Origin: an uncultured Alphaproteobacteria bacterium
Lineage (GTDB): Bacteria > Pseudomonadota > Alphaproteobacteria > Puniceispirillales > Puniceispirillaceae
Length of the DNA stretch: 38,460 nt
Direction: 5' to 3'
Assembly: GCA_937924895.1 (NCBI GenBank)
Contig: CALEYP010000069.1
Coordinates: forward strand, 1 to 38,460
Position 1 is the stretch's first letter. Each line of letters starts with the position of its first letter. Shown piece after piece: positions 17,013 to 24,385 of the stretch. The translations under genes were made by a program, and so were the position numbers. The notes below the pieces were generated by a model. The model saw only the letters and a program-made list of their open reading frames with translations, ran no database searches and was not told the DNA's origin.

Positions 17013-17978
17013 TTAGGATGGGGAATGAGAGGAAGGCAGCACAGGCGCAAGCTGCTCTGCTGACCCGAATAATAATGGGGTGCGCTGATGCAGGGACGTG
17101 ACTGCCATATCTAAAATTGGGGTGTCACCGTTACTGGCGGCGCCACCTGCAGCTTCGACAAGAAAGGCTATTGGATTGGCTTCATACACAAGGCGCAAAC
17201 GTCCTTGTGAATAAGCAGGTCGGGTATCTGCGGGATATAAGAAAATCCCCCCACGCCGGAAAATACGATAGGCATCTGCTACCAGCGAGCCAATCCACCG
17301 CATATTCGATGTCTCTTTGCCAGCGCCATAAATCGCATCATCGATAAATTCGGCAATTTTCGGATGCCAATAGGCTGCATTTGACGCATTAATCGCAAAT
17401 TCTGATGCTTGAGACGGAATAGCCACATCCCATGTCATTTTTACAAAGGCTTTATCAGGAGATAGCGCAAAAGCCGCTACATCTTTGCCAAAGCTGAGAA
17501 GTAATACCGTTTGCGGCCCATAGATGAAGAAGCCTGCCGCAGATTGCTCTCGGCCAATTGGCGGTAAGTTATCCTTGATTTTATCAGCCGGAAAAATAGA
17601 AAAAATCGTTCCAATCGACGCATTTGTATCAATATTGGATGAACCATCTAAGGGGTCTGATGCCACAGCTAATTCACCGGCTTCGTCAAAACATAAGGGT
17701 TCTGCCTCTTCTTCAGAGAAATAATAAGCTGCGCCAGCATCTTGCAGAGCGGCTTGGATGAGGCGGTCTGCTAGTATATCCAGCTGTTTTTGGTCATCGC
17801 CATCTTCATTCACAGACCCGGCCACCGCACCAAGTGACATTTGCCCTGACATATGGGCAGGCAAGCCATTTTGGGCAGCCAAATCAGCAATATGAATCGC
17901 AGCATCTGCCAAAGCAGAAATCGTGCTGGCGAGGGCCGGAGATGCCGTATTGGCGAGGAGATAGTCATGAAGGATCAT
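17013..17978 (-). CDS. fbp: Fructose-1,6-bisphosphatase class 1
   Basis: 321 residues. It hydrolyses fructose-1,6-bisphosphate to fructose-6-phosphate in gluconeogenesis. The metal-binding signature DPLDGSSNID is intact, preceded by the acidic FSEEEAEP that supplies further metal ligands. The substrate-binding segment MRWIGSLVADAYRIFRRGG and the later RLRLVYEANPIAFLVEAAGG are characteristic of class 1 enzymes. The start is the ATG at 17978 with AGAGAAG about 9 bases before it. It is separated from the upstream BI-1 gene by a strong terminator and is probably transcribed from its own promoter, together with fba. Confidence 0.95.
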   Translation of the reverse strand: MILHDYLLANTASPALASTISALADAAIHIADLAAQNGLPAHMSGQMSLGAVAGSVNEDGDDQKQLDILADRLIQAALQDAGAAYYFSEEEAEPLCFDEAGELAVASDPLDGSSNIDTNASIGTIFSIFPADKIKDNLPPIGREQSAAGFFIYGPQTVLLLSFGKDVAAFALSPDKAFVKMTWDVAIPSQASEFAINASNAAYWHPKIAEFIDDAIYGAGKETSNMRWIGSLVADAYRIFRRGGIFLYPADTRPAYSQGRLRLVYEANPIAFLVEAAGGAASNGDTPILDMAVTSLHQRTPLLFGSAEQLAPVLPSSHSPS

Positions 17979-18013
17979 CGATATCGCTTCTCTAATTAGT
18001 CAGATAAAGTGAA

Positions 18014-18046
18014 TAAAAAAACCCGGTAGATTGTCCTACCGGGTTT
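18014..18046 (-). terminator. Strong intrinsic terminator after the BI-1 gene
   Basis: AAACCCGGTAG (18019-18029) and CTACCGGGTTT (18036-18046) form an 11-bp perfect stem with a 6-base loop. On the minus strand it is followed by seven Ts. It ends the BI-1 transcript about 85 bases after its stop and insulates fbp-fba. Confidence 0.9.
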
Positions 18047-18130
18047 CTATGAGACGTTTGTGATACAGCGCTATGCTGTTTCATGATGGGTGCCAGTCAC
18101 AGACGGCCCTCCGTCAATTTAGTCGAAATA

Positions 18131-18850
18131 CTACTCTCTATTACCAAGCAAACGCACGAGGAACAAGAACATATTGATGAAATCTAAATAGAGCGTTAAG
18201 GCGCCGAAAATAGATTTGCGTGTGGCTGTTGCAGCATCATCACCCGCGGCATACATTGATTTGATTTTTTGTGTGTCATAAGCGGTTAGGCCTGCAAAGA
18301 GCAACACACCCAAAATGGAGATGGCAAATTCAAACTGAGCTGAGCCAATAAAGATATTAGCAATCATCGCCAAGAACAAACCAACGACACCAACAACGAG
18401 GAATGAGCCCATCGCTGATAGGTTACGCTTTGTTGAGTAGCCGTAAATTGACAAACCAGCAAAGGCACCTGCTGTGATGAAGAAAGCGCGCGCCACTGAT
18501 GCCCCAGTATAGGCTAGCAAAATCGAGGCCAACCCTAAGCCCATCATCGCAGCATAAATGTAAAAGACATTGCGCGCTTTGAGTGGCGACATGTGATTAA
18601 TACGGGCAGATAGGTAAAATACCATGCCGATTGGCGCAAACGCCAATACATAGATAAGAGGTGTACCAAATAATAGCTGTCCAAAACCCGGAACGGAAAG
18701 GGCCGCCCATTTGGTAGCGAATGCGGTTAAGCCTGTGAAGGCCAGCGCGATAGTCATATGGTTGTAAACACCAAGCATATAGCTGCGCAGGCCCGCATCA
18801 ATGGACGCAGCCTCAGCAGCAGCTGGTGTGATGAAACGATTATCTTGCAT
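18131..18850 (-). CDS. Bax inhibitor-1 (BI-1/YccA) family membrane protein
   Basis: 239 residues with seven hydrophobic segments, the family topology. Recognisable pieces are the N-terminal SYMLGVYNHMTIALAFTG, then FAPIGMVFYLSARINHMSP, ISILGVLLFAGLTAYDTQKI and ALTLYLDFINMFLFLVRLLG, with the conserved aspartate in TAYDTQ. The family is linked to pH-sensitive calcium leak and to interaction with the membrane protease FtsH; the exact bacterial role is unsettled. The ORF can be extended to a TTG at 18859. I prefer ATG at 18850, which has AGAGGA upstream. It is apparently monocistronic, with the terminator at 18014-18046. Confidence 0.92.
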   Translation of the reverse strand: MQDNRFITPAAAEAASIDAGLRSYMLGVYNHMTIALAFTGLTAFATKWAALSVPGFGQLLFGTPLIYVLAFAPIGMVFYLSARINHMSPLKARNVFYIYAAMMGLGLASILLAYTGASVARAFFITAGAFAGLSIYGYSTKRNLSAMGSFLVVGVVGLFLAMIANIFIGSAQFEFAISILGVLLFAGLTAYDTQKIKSMYAAGDDAATATRKSIFGALTLYLDFINMFLFLVRLLGNRE

Positions 18851-18986
18851 CTTTTTCAAATCCTCTGATTAGCTTCGGTTGCGGTTCAGGCGCGAGATGC
18901 CTGATGCGCTTATTCTACATGTAAAGGCAGATTGCGGCATTTTCAAGGCATTGCGCTATGCAAGTGTCGCATAGTTTCATACCTTT

Positions 18987-20141
18987 TTACAAGGTGGATG
19001 TTTCCTGTTGCGCCAGCGCTGTCATCTGCGATTTACGCAACCGGACAGATTCACTCTTTAATTGCCCACAAGCAGCCAAAATATCACGGCCGCGTGGGGT
19101 ACGAACAGGGCTCGCATAGCCGGCCTTCATTACAATTTTGGCAAAGGCATCAATCGCTGCATCAGAAGAACATTCATAATCTGTGCCAGGCCAGGGATTA
19201 AAGGGAATGAGGTTAATTTTCGATGGAATGCCTCTGATTAACTTCACCAGCGCCTTAGCATCCTCTGGGCTATCATTCACCCCTTTAATCATCACATATT
19301 CCCATGTGACACGGCGCGCATTTGACAGAACCGGATAACGGCGCACGCAATCAACCAGCTCTTTAATGTTATATTTCCGATTGATCGGCACGAGCACATC
19401 ACGCAAATCATCACGCACAGCATGCAGCGAAATGGCAAGATTCACGCCCAACTCAGCCCCGCATCTTTCAATCTCTTGGACAATCCCCGAGGTTGAGAGA
19501 GTCACACGGCGTTTTGAGAGGCCAAGTCCCTCGCCCCACATAATCAATAACAGCGCCTTTTTCACCTCTTCATAATTAAACAGAGGCTCGCCCATTCCCA
19601 TCAACACAATATTAGTCAGGCGTCGCTCTGCCTTGCCAGCGGGCCAATCACCTAATTCATCCATCGCAAGCAAAACCTGACCACAAATCTCTGCGGCCGT
19701 GAGGTTGCGCACGAGCCTTTGCGTGCCTGTATGACAAAACGAACAGGTCAGCGTACATCCAATTTGGCTAGAAATACATAACGTGCCTCTATCCTCTTCG
19801 GGGATGTAAACCATTTCAGCTTCTTGCCCGTCATGACAACGAATGAGCCATTTAATTGTGCCGTCTGTTGAATTTTGGCGGCTTGTGATCATAGGGCGAT
19901 CGGCGTGGAAGGCTTCGGCAAGGGCGCTGCGTGCCTCTTTGCCAAGCTCTGTCATATCACCAAAATCAGTTTGCCCATGCCGCCAGATACGGCGCCATAA
20001 TTGCCGCGCCCGAAACCGCGGCAGGCCAAGCGCTGTCACAGCAGCTTCCACCTCGTCAAATGACATACCAAGCAAGCTCTGGCGAGCAACCTGTGGGCTA
20101 GCTGAGGCCGCCCCCTCATCAAGAGCCTGGTTTATTTGCAT
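18987..20141 (-). CDS. rlmN: Dual-specificity rRNA/tRNA methyltransferase RlmN
   Basis: 384 residues. A radical-SAM enzyme that methylates C2 of adenine 2503 in 23S rRNA and A37 in some tRNAs. The cluster-binding cysteines are C129, C133 and C136 (GCTLTCSFCHTG). Family blocks are MVYIPEEDRGTLCISSQ, NIVLMGMGEPLFNY, RVTLSTSGIV, NLAISLHA and NLIPFNPWPG. The catalytic C-terminal cysteine in DILAACGQL is present. The N-terminal domain with FRARQLWRRIWRHG is the usual accessory RNA-binding part. Its start overlaps the stop of the IalB-family gene by 10 bases (ATGCAAATAA), so the two are coupled. Confidence 0.96.
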   Translation of the reverse strand: MQINQALDEGAASASPQVARQSLLGMSFDEVEAAVTALGLPRFRARQLWRRIWRHGQTDFGDMTELGKEARSALAEAFHADRPMITSRQNSTDGTIKWLIRCHDGQEAEMVYIPEEDRGTLCISSQIGCTLTCSFCHTGTQRLVRNLTAAEICGQVLLAMDELGDWPAGKAERRLTNIVLMGMGEPLFNYEEVKKALLLIMWGEGLGLSKRRVTLSTSGIVQEIERCGAELGVNLAISLHAVRDDLRDVLVPINRKYNIKELVDCVRRYPVLSNARRVTWEYVMIKGVNDSPEDAKALVKLIRGIPSKINLIPFNPWPGTDYECSSDAAIDAFAKIVMKAGYASPVRTPRGRDILAACGQLKSESVRLRKSQMTALAQQETSTL

Positions 20142-20647
20142 AAAGAATCCATAAATTGCTTTGCTTTGGTGAAGCCTGACAATGAATATTCATCAATCGT
20201 CTTATTACCGCGGCTTGAAACACCCGTTACAATTAACTTATTGCCGCGCTTCATTTTGGTCACAAGCTGCGCATCTTGATCAGGCAGGGCCCACGCACGA
20301 TTATTCATGGTGAACAACGTATTATCCTTGCCATCAATCGCAAAGGTGACGTCACTTTGCTTTTTATATTTATATCCTGCTAACACTGACACAACATTGC
20401 GATCAGCTTTCCCAGGACCGTGTGTGACAAAGACCCGTGTCTCACCCCGATTATTGCGATCATAATCGCCTTTTAATTTCTTGGGCACAGATGACATATA
20501 GCAAATACGTCCTGCATCAGTATCACCACGATACACCCCCCAATCCTTGAAGACCTTCATTTCCTTTGTCGCCGCAAAAGAGGGAGATGCCAACATCAGC
20601 GCAAGCAAGGCGGTTAGTGTTAACGCCATCATTTTGGGTGACACCAT
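20132..20647 (-). CDS. Invasion-associated locus B (IalB) family protein
   Basis: About 171 residues from the chosen start. The signal peptide MVSPKMMALTLTALLALMLA then SPSFA is followed by KVFKDWGVYRGD, RICYMSSVPKK, and later GVSSRGNKTIDEYSLSGF. This is the standard IalB pattern in alphaproteobacteria. Two cysteines (ICYMS and the penultimate SLCK) likely form a disulfide. The protein is periplasmic or secreted. The family name comes from Bartonella, but most members are in non-pathogens and their function is unclear. The start is uncertain: ATGs at 20695 and 20683 and a TTG at 20719 are in frame, and none has a convincing ribosome-binding site. The 10-base overlap with rlmN suggests an operon. 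Confidence 0.85.
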   Translation of the reverse strand: MVSPKMMALTLTALLALMLASPSFAATKEMKVFKDWGVYRGDTDAGRICYMSSVPKKLKGDYDRNNRGETRVFVTHGPGKADRNVVSVLAGYKYKKQSDVTFAIDGKDNTLFTMNNRAWALPDQDAQLVTKMKRGNKLIVTGVSSRGNKTIDEYSLSGFTKAKQFMDSLCK

Positions 20648-21026
20648 ATGTGATGGGAAGGTCTTGGCAGCGAGAAATCTCATAATCAAGCTCATTATTG
20701 TGAAGGTTAGGTCTAACAAAAAGCGCTGAAAAATCAGACCGAACGCTGAAAAGCGGCCGATTACTGTCCAACGCTAGCCACGTCGCTATTTTGTACCAAA
20801 TAACGGGTTATTTTGCAAAGAGATGATGGGGCATGCGCTGAAAATTACGTCGTCTCGCCGTTACGCACACTTTCCAGATGATGAAAAAATCACAGAATCA
20901 CGGCCCCTTTCGCTATTTTTATCTGCCCTTTGGGTCCTAATCACCCATATTAATACATATGGTAGGGGAAAAATGCGTCCTGAAAAAAGCAACTGATCAA
21001 CGATTACAACGGTTTGTGTGACGTAA
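20648..21026. other. Divergent intergenic region between the ialB-family gene and rpoE
   Basis: About 380 bases with no gene I can support. Part may be N-terminal coding sequence if an earlier ialB-family start is used. It must hold the promoters of both divergent units. An inverted repeat, CCATAT (20945-20950) with ATATGG (20957-20962), lies 65-80 bases before the sigma gene. A TGATCA (20994-20999) resembles the -35 TGATCC of RpoE-type promoters but stands too close to the ATG at 21027. I see no clear terminator or structured RNA. Confidence 0.5.
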
Positions 21027-21677
21027 ATGGAAAATAGTTCCGACAGATGGAAAATTGATCTTGAGTTCGATGACCGCCCATCGTTTAATCAAACTATGGG
21101 AACCGGTAATATCGATGAGAGCTATAGCAGTCGCTCCGAACTGGACGAGCTGCTAGTACGTGTTGGTCGTGAACGCGACAAGGCTGCGTTTTCTGCGTTA
21201 TTTTCGTATTTTGCCCCGCGGCTGAAGTCATTTTTGCTTCGGCTCGGGACAGATATGCAAACCGCAGAGGAATTGGCCCAAGAAGCGATGATCATGGTGT
21301 GGCGCCGTGCAGAGACGTTTGATCCTGCACAAGCAGGGGCCAGCACATGGATTTTTACGATCGCACGTAATAAGCGCATTGACAGGCTTCGCCGCGATGG
21401 CCGCCCTCTACCAGACATGACTGATCCAGCCATTATGCCAGAGCAACCTGAAACAGGTGATCAGGCGGTGAGCAGACGTGAAGATGAGGACAAAATCAAG
21501 GCAGCTTTAAAAAAATTACCTGAAGAGCAAGCCAAAATGATTTTTGCTGCGTATTACGAAGAAAAATCACATCGCGAGATTGCTGAAGATAGCGGTTTAC
21601 CGCTCGGCACCGTGAAGTCGCGCATTCGGCTAGCCTTATCAAGGTTGCGCAGACAGATTGATGAAGATGAAAGGTAA
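21027..21677 (+). CDS. rpoE: ECF sigma factor, RpoE/ECF11 type
   Basis: 216 residues. Region 2 covers about 50-120: FSALFSYFAPRLKSFLLRLG, then AEELAQEAMIMVWRRAETFD and STWIFTIARNKRIDRLRRD. Region 4 is at about 155-213: LPEEQAKMIFAAYYEEKSHR, then IAEDSGLPLGTVKSRIRLAL. The sequence follows the alphaproteobacterial RpoE that answers singlet oxygen in Rhodobacter. The following gene encodes a ChrR-like anti-sigma factor 11 bases downstream, so the pair is a unit. The first ~45 residues are longer than in typical RpoE; ATG at codon 24 (21096) is an alternative start, and neither start has a strong ribosome-binding site. It probably directs a photo-oxidative stress regulon. Confidence 0.93.
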   Translation: MENSSDRWKIDLEFDDRPSFNQTMGTGNIDESYSSRSELDELLVRVGRERDKAAFSALFSYFAPRLKSFLLRLGTDMQTAEELAQEAMIMVWRRAETFDPAQAGASTWIFTIARNKRIDRLRRDGRPLPDMTDPAIMPEQPETGDQAVSRREDEDKIKAALKKLPEEQAKMIFAAYYEEKSHREIAEDSGLPLGTVKSRIRLALSRLRRQIDEDER

Positions 21678-21688
21678 GGCTGGTTCCC

Positions 21689-22360
21689 ATGAACGAGCAA
21701 CATATGACTTATGAGTTGATTGACGCCCTTCTGCTCGACTATGCAGCAGGTAGCCTGACGCGTCCGTTAGAAATTCTCGTTGAAACACACATCGCCCTTA
21801 ATGCAAAGAGCGCAAAACAATTGCGGCAGTTGATGCAATTAGGCGGCATTCTGCTTGAAGAGATAGAGCCTGTCTCATTGAGTGAAGGAGCCTTTGATGC
21901 CGTGATGGCAGCGATTGAAGCGACCCCTTCTGATTTGAATGACAACCGTGATATGGCGTCTGAGACAACCGAGAGTGAATTCGGCCTACCACGTCCGCTC
22001 GCAGACTATATCCCAGACCTTGATTGTAAAAAGAGCTGGCGCCGCCTTGGTCGTGGCCTCAGTCAATATCGTATCCTTTTTGATGATGTTGATATCGAAG
22101 CCAATATTTATCGCATCGCGCCAGGCGTCTCTGTGCCTGTACATTCCCATGAGGGCACTGAGCTAACTCTTGTATTGGCTGGCGGCTTCTCAGATGAAAC
22201 TGGCAGCTTTGGCCCTGGCGATATTGCGATACAAGAAAGCGGCGCAACGCATCAGCCAGTAGCAGATGATGATGGCGAATGCATTGTCTTTGCCATTAAT
22301 GAAGGCCAGATTAAGCTCGCTAACCCAATTGGCCGTGTCTTAAGCTACCTCGTAGGGTAA
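21689..22360 (+). CDS. chrR: ChrR-family anti-sigma factor with a degenerate N-terminal zinc site
   Basis: 223 residues: an anti-sigma domain (1-80), a linker, and a cupin domain (about 100-215). The cupin metal ligands are complete at H152, H154, E158 and H188 (VHSHEGTELTLVLAGG and ATHQPV), each exactly 11 residues later than the recalled ChrR ligands. The sigma-binding domain keeps H5 and H34 (ETHIALNAKS), but the two cysteines that should follow at +4 and +7 are N38 and S41. In Rhodobacter ChrR the H/H/C/C zinc is needed to hold RpoE, so binding here must rely on something else or be weaker. The core LDYAAGSL, GGILLEE and PVSLSEGAFDAVMA blocks are conserved. The 3' end overlaps the convergent DUF3429 gene by 21 bases. 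Confidence 0.92.
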   Translation: MNEQHMTYELIDALLLDYAAGSLTRPLEILVETHIALNAKSAKQLRQLMQLGGILLEEIEPVSLSEGAFDAVMAAIEATPSDLNDNRDMASETTESEFGLPRPLADYIPDLDCKKSWRRLGRGLSQYRILFDDVDIEANIYRIAPGVSVPVHSHEGTELTLVLAGGFSDETGSFGPGDIAIQESGATHQPVADDDGECIVFAINEGQIKLANPIGRVLSYLVG

Positions 22361-22813
22361 TAGGACGATCACAGCCAGCGATGCGACGGCGCAGCTTGTT
22401 AAATGCAAGCGAAGCCGTGCCATCCAGGCTGGCCAAAGACCTGAGCTTATCACTTTCATATCAATCCGCCAGCAAGCAACAAAACAAAGCGCCATAACAG
22501 TGGCGCCAATCCTATCTGGCATCAATAAAGCGCCCCATGCGATCAGCGCTGGCATCACTGACCAGCCATAGAGAAGGGACGCCAGGCGAGGCGTGACCTG
22601 CTCATGCTGTGCCATCACACCCCCCCAATGAAGCGCCCCCACAAAGGATAAAATGACAGCGCCATAGGTTAGCAGACCCTCAATAGGCGAGATGACAGGC
22701 AGCGCCACATTAAAATAGATGCAAGTCGCAAGTCCTAAAAACGGGATGGCACCACCATAACCAAGCAACGATATAATGAAGGGGGGTTTTGCGATAGTTA
22801 CTTTATCTGACAT
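22340..22813 (-). CDS. DUF3429 integral membrane protein
   Basis: 157 residues with about five membrane helices. It begins PPFIISLLGYGGAIPFLGLA and continues YGAVILSFVGALHWGGVMAQ, the recognised DUF3429 signature (LGYGG...IPF and ILSFxGxxHWG). The function is unknown. A GTG lies one codon before the chosen ATG. It sits 20 bases downstream of the tesA-like gene on the same strand, probably co-transcribed, and its end overlaps chrR tail to tail. Confidence 0.85.
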   Translation of the reverse strand: MSDKVTIAKPPFIISLLGYGGAIPFLGLATCIYFNVALPVISPIEGLLTYGAVILSFVGALHWGGVMAQHEQVTPRLASLLYGWSVMPALIAWGALLMPDRIGATVMALCFVACWRIDMKVISSGLWPAWMARLRLHLTSCAVASLAVIVLLPYEVA

Positions 22814-22833
22814 CACAGTCTCACTCCGCTCAC

Positions 22834-23484
22834 TTAGTTTGGTTTTGCCAATAGGGTTTCAATATAAGGCATTAAATTATCAACCATAACAGACACGCCT
22901 GCACGATTAGGGTGGAGCCCATCTGATTGGTTTAACGCCGGCACGAGCGCCACATCTTGCAAAAAGAAGGGCATATAGATGATGTCAAACTCTTCTGCCA
23001 AAGCCGGATAAAGCGCGTCGAAATCAGCTTGATACTCTGCCCCCATATTGGCGGGCGCTAACATACCAGCGAGCAATATTTCAATATCGTCTTGCTGTAA
23101 TCGCTGAAGAATACCGCGTAAATTTTGAAATGAGTCAGCGGGCGATAGGCCACGCAGCATATCATTACCGCCAAGCGCCACCACAGCCTTATCGACCCCT
23201 TCAGCCAGCGCCCAATCAAGACGCGCTAAACCGCCTTTAGTTGTATCGCCAGATACCCCCGCATTGATAAATCTGACAGACAAGCCTGTATCATCTGCCC
23301 GTTCCTGCAATTGATCAACGAGACCATCTCCTGGACCAAGGCCGTAGCCAGCTGTAAGGCTGTCGCCCAGCATTAATACTGTTTGGGTCTCAGCAGCGTG
23401 AGCAAAGGGTGCGACGGCCAAGAGTACCACAAGGGTAAACTGGCGAAGAGCGCGCATCGTAAGAGTAATTATGTTTTGTATCAT
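22834..23484 (-). CDS. tesA: Periplasmic SGNH arylesterase/acyl-CoA thioesterase, TesA-like
   Basis: 216 residues with a signal peptide (LRQFTLVVLLAVAPFAHA then AE). SGNH-hydrolase blocks are all present: block I VLMLGDSLTAGYGLG (catalytic Ser), block II glycine in NAGVSGDTT, block III VVALGGNDMLRG (oxyanion Asn), and block V SDGLHPN (catalytic Asp and His). This is the TesA/ArE type of esterase, with lysophospholipase or thioesterase activity in relatives. I placed the start at ATG 23484, which has AAGAGA 8 bases upstream; the frame is open to 23529. It is divergent from the ybbA-like gene, the same arrangement as tesA/ybbAP in E. coli. Confidence 0.93.
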   Translation of the reverse strand: MIQNIITLTMRALRQFTLVVLLAVAPFAHAAETQTVLMLGDSLTAGYGLGPGDGLVDQLQERADDTGLSVRFINAGVSGDTTKGGLARLDWALAEGVDKAVVALGGNDMLRGLSPADSFQNLRGILQRLQQDDIEILLAGMLAPANMGAEYQADFDALYPALAEEFDIIYMPFFLQDVALVPALNQSDGLHPNRAGVSVMVDNLMPYIETLLAKPN

Positions 23485-23643
23485 AGCGGTGTCTCTTGTT
23501 ATATCGCGGTTGGACAAATGCCAGATCATGACCTATGTAACTGAGAGGCAAACCTGAATTTATCTGCCTCACTTTAACCAAATTCATCAGGCATACACAT
23601 GCCTCTACACCCACAATCTGTCTCTTGGAGTTCTAAGAATAAT

Positions 23644-24369
23644 ATGAGTGCGTCACCTAAGTCACATAGTCAGACCGACTCCCAAAAGCAAGATGATGTC
23701 ATCAGATTAGAAGATGTCCGTCTATCTCTTGGCAATGCAGGCCATCAGACAGATATCCTAAAATCCATATCTGTAAACATTCCTGCTGGTCAACATGTTG
23801 CCATCTTAGGTCCGTCAGGGGCAGGCAAGACCTCTGCCTTGATGATAATGGCAGGGCTTGAACAAGCCACATCTGGCCACATCCATATGGCAGGCCATGA
23901 CATCACCCATATGGGAGAAGATGCGCTGGCAGCATTGCGCCGTGATAATGTTGGCATTATTTTTCAGGCTTTCCGCCTTATCCCATCTATGACAGCTTTG
24001 CAAAATGTTGCCGTTCCTATGGAGCTTGCCGGCAATAAAGAGGCTGACCGCCTCGCTGCTGAGGCGCTTGAAAAAGTTGGGCTAGGCCACCGGCTGTCAC
24101 ATCTGCCAGATCAACTCTCAGGCGGTGAGCAACAACGTGTCGCGATTGCCAGAGCCATTGCTCCTCGCCCCTCTATCTTGCTGGCCGATGAACCAACGGG
24201 CAATCTTGATTCCAAAACAGGCGCGCAAGTGATCAAAACACTGTTTGAGGCAACACAATCGGTTAATGCCGCGCTAATCCTCATCACACATGACGTGACA
24301 CTTGCCCAGCAATGCCAACGCATCTTGACCATCGAAGATGGCCAAATTGTAAAAGATGATGTGATTTGA
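23644..24369 (+). CDS. ybbA: ABC transporter ATP-binding protein, YbbA-like
   Basis: 241 residues. Walker A GPSGAGKTS, Q-loop IIFQAFRLIPSMTALQNV, signature QLSGGEQQRVAIARAIA, Walker B ILLADEPTGNLDSKT and H-loop ITHDVTLA are all intact. It belongs to the LolD/MacB group of ATPases and pairs with the large FtsX-type permease 16 bases downstream. The frame opens at ATG 23599, but ATG 23644 gives a length near that of E. coli YbbA; its GGAG is somewhat far upstream, so the start is uncertain. The neighbouring divergent tesA supports the YbbA assignment. The substrate is unknown; export or extraction of a lipid-like molecule is a guess. Confidence 0.92.
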   Translation: MSASPKSHSQTDSQKQDDVIRLEDVRLSLGNAGHQTDILKSISVNIPAGQHVAILGPSGAGKTSALMIMAGLEQATSGHIHMAGHDITHMGEDALAALRRDNVGIIFQAFRLIPSMTALQNVAVPMELAGNKEADRLAAEALEKVGLGHRLSHLPDQLSGGEQQRVAIARAIAPRPSILLADEPTGNLDSKTGAQVIKTLFEATQSVNAALILITHDVTLAQQCQRILTIEDGQIVKDDVI

Positions 24370-24385
24370 GCGAGGGAGCCGTTAG

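Noticed and set aside
20994..20999. TGATCA as the -35 element of an autoregulated RpoE-type promoter
   Set aside because: It resembles TGATCC, but a -10 at normal spacing would fall almost on the chosen ATG and no clear -10 is visible. It would only work with a leaderless message or the later start at 21096.
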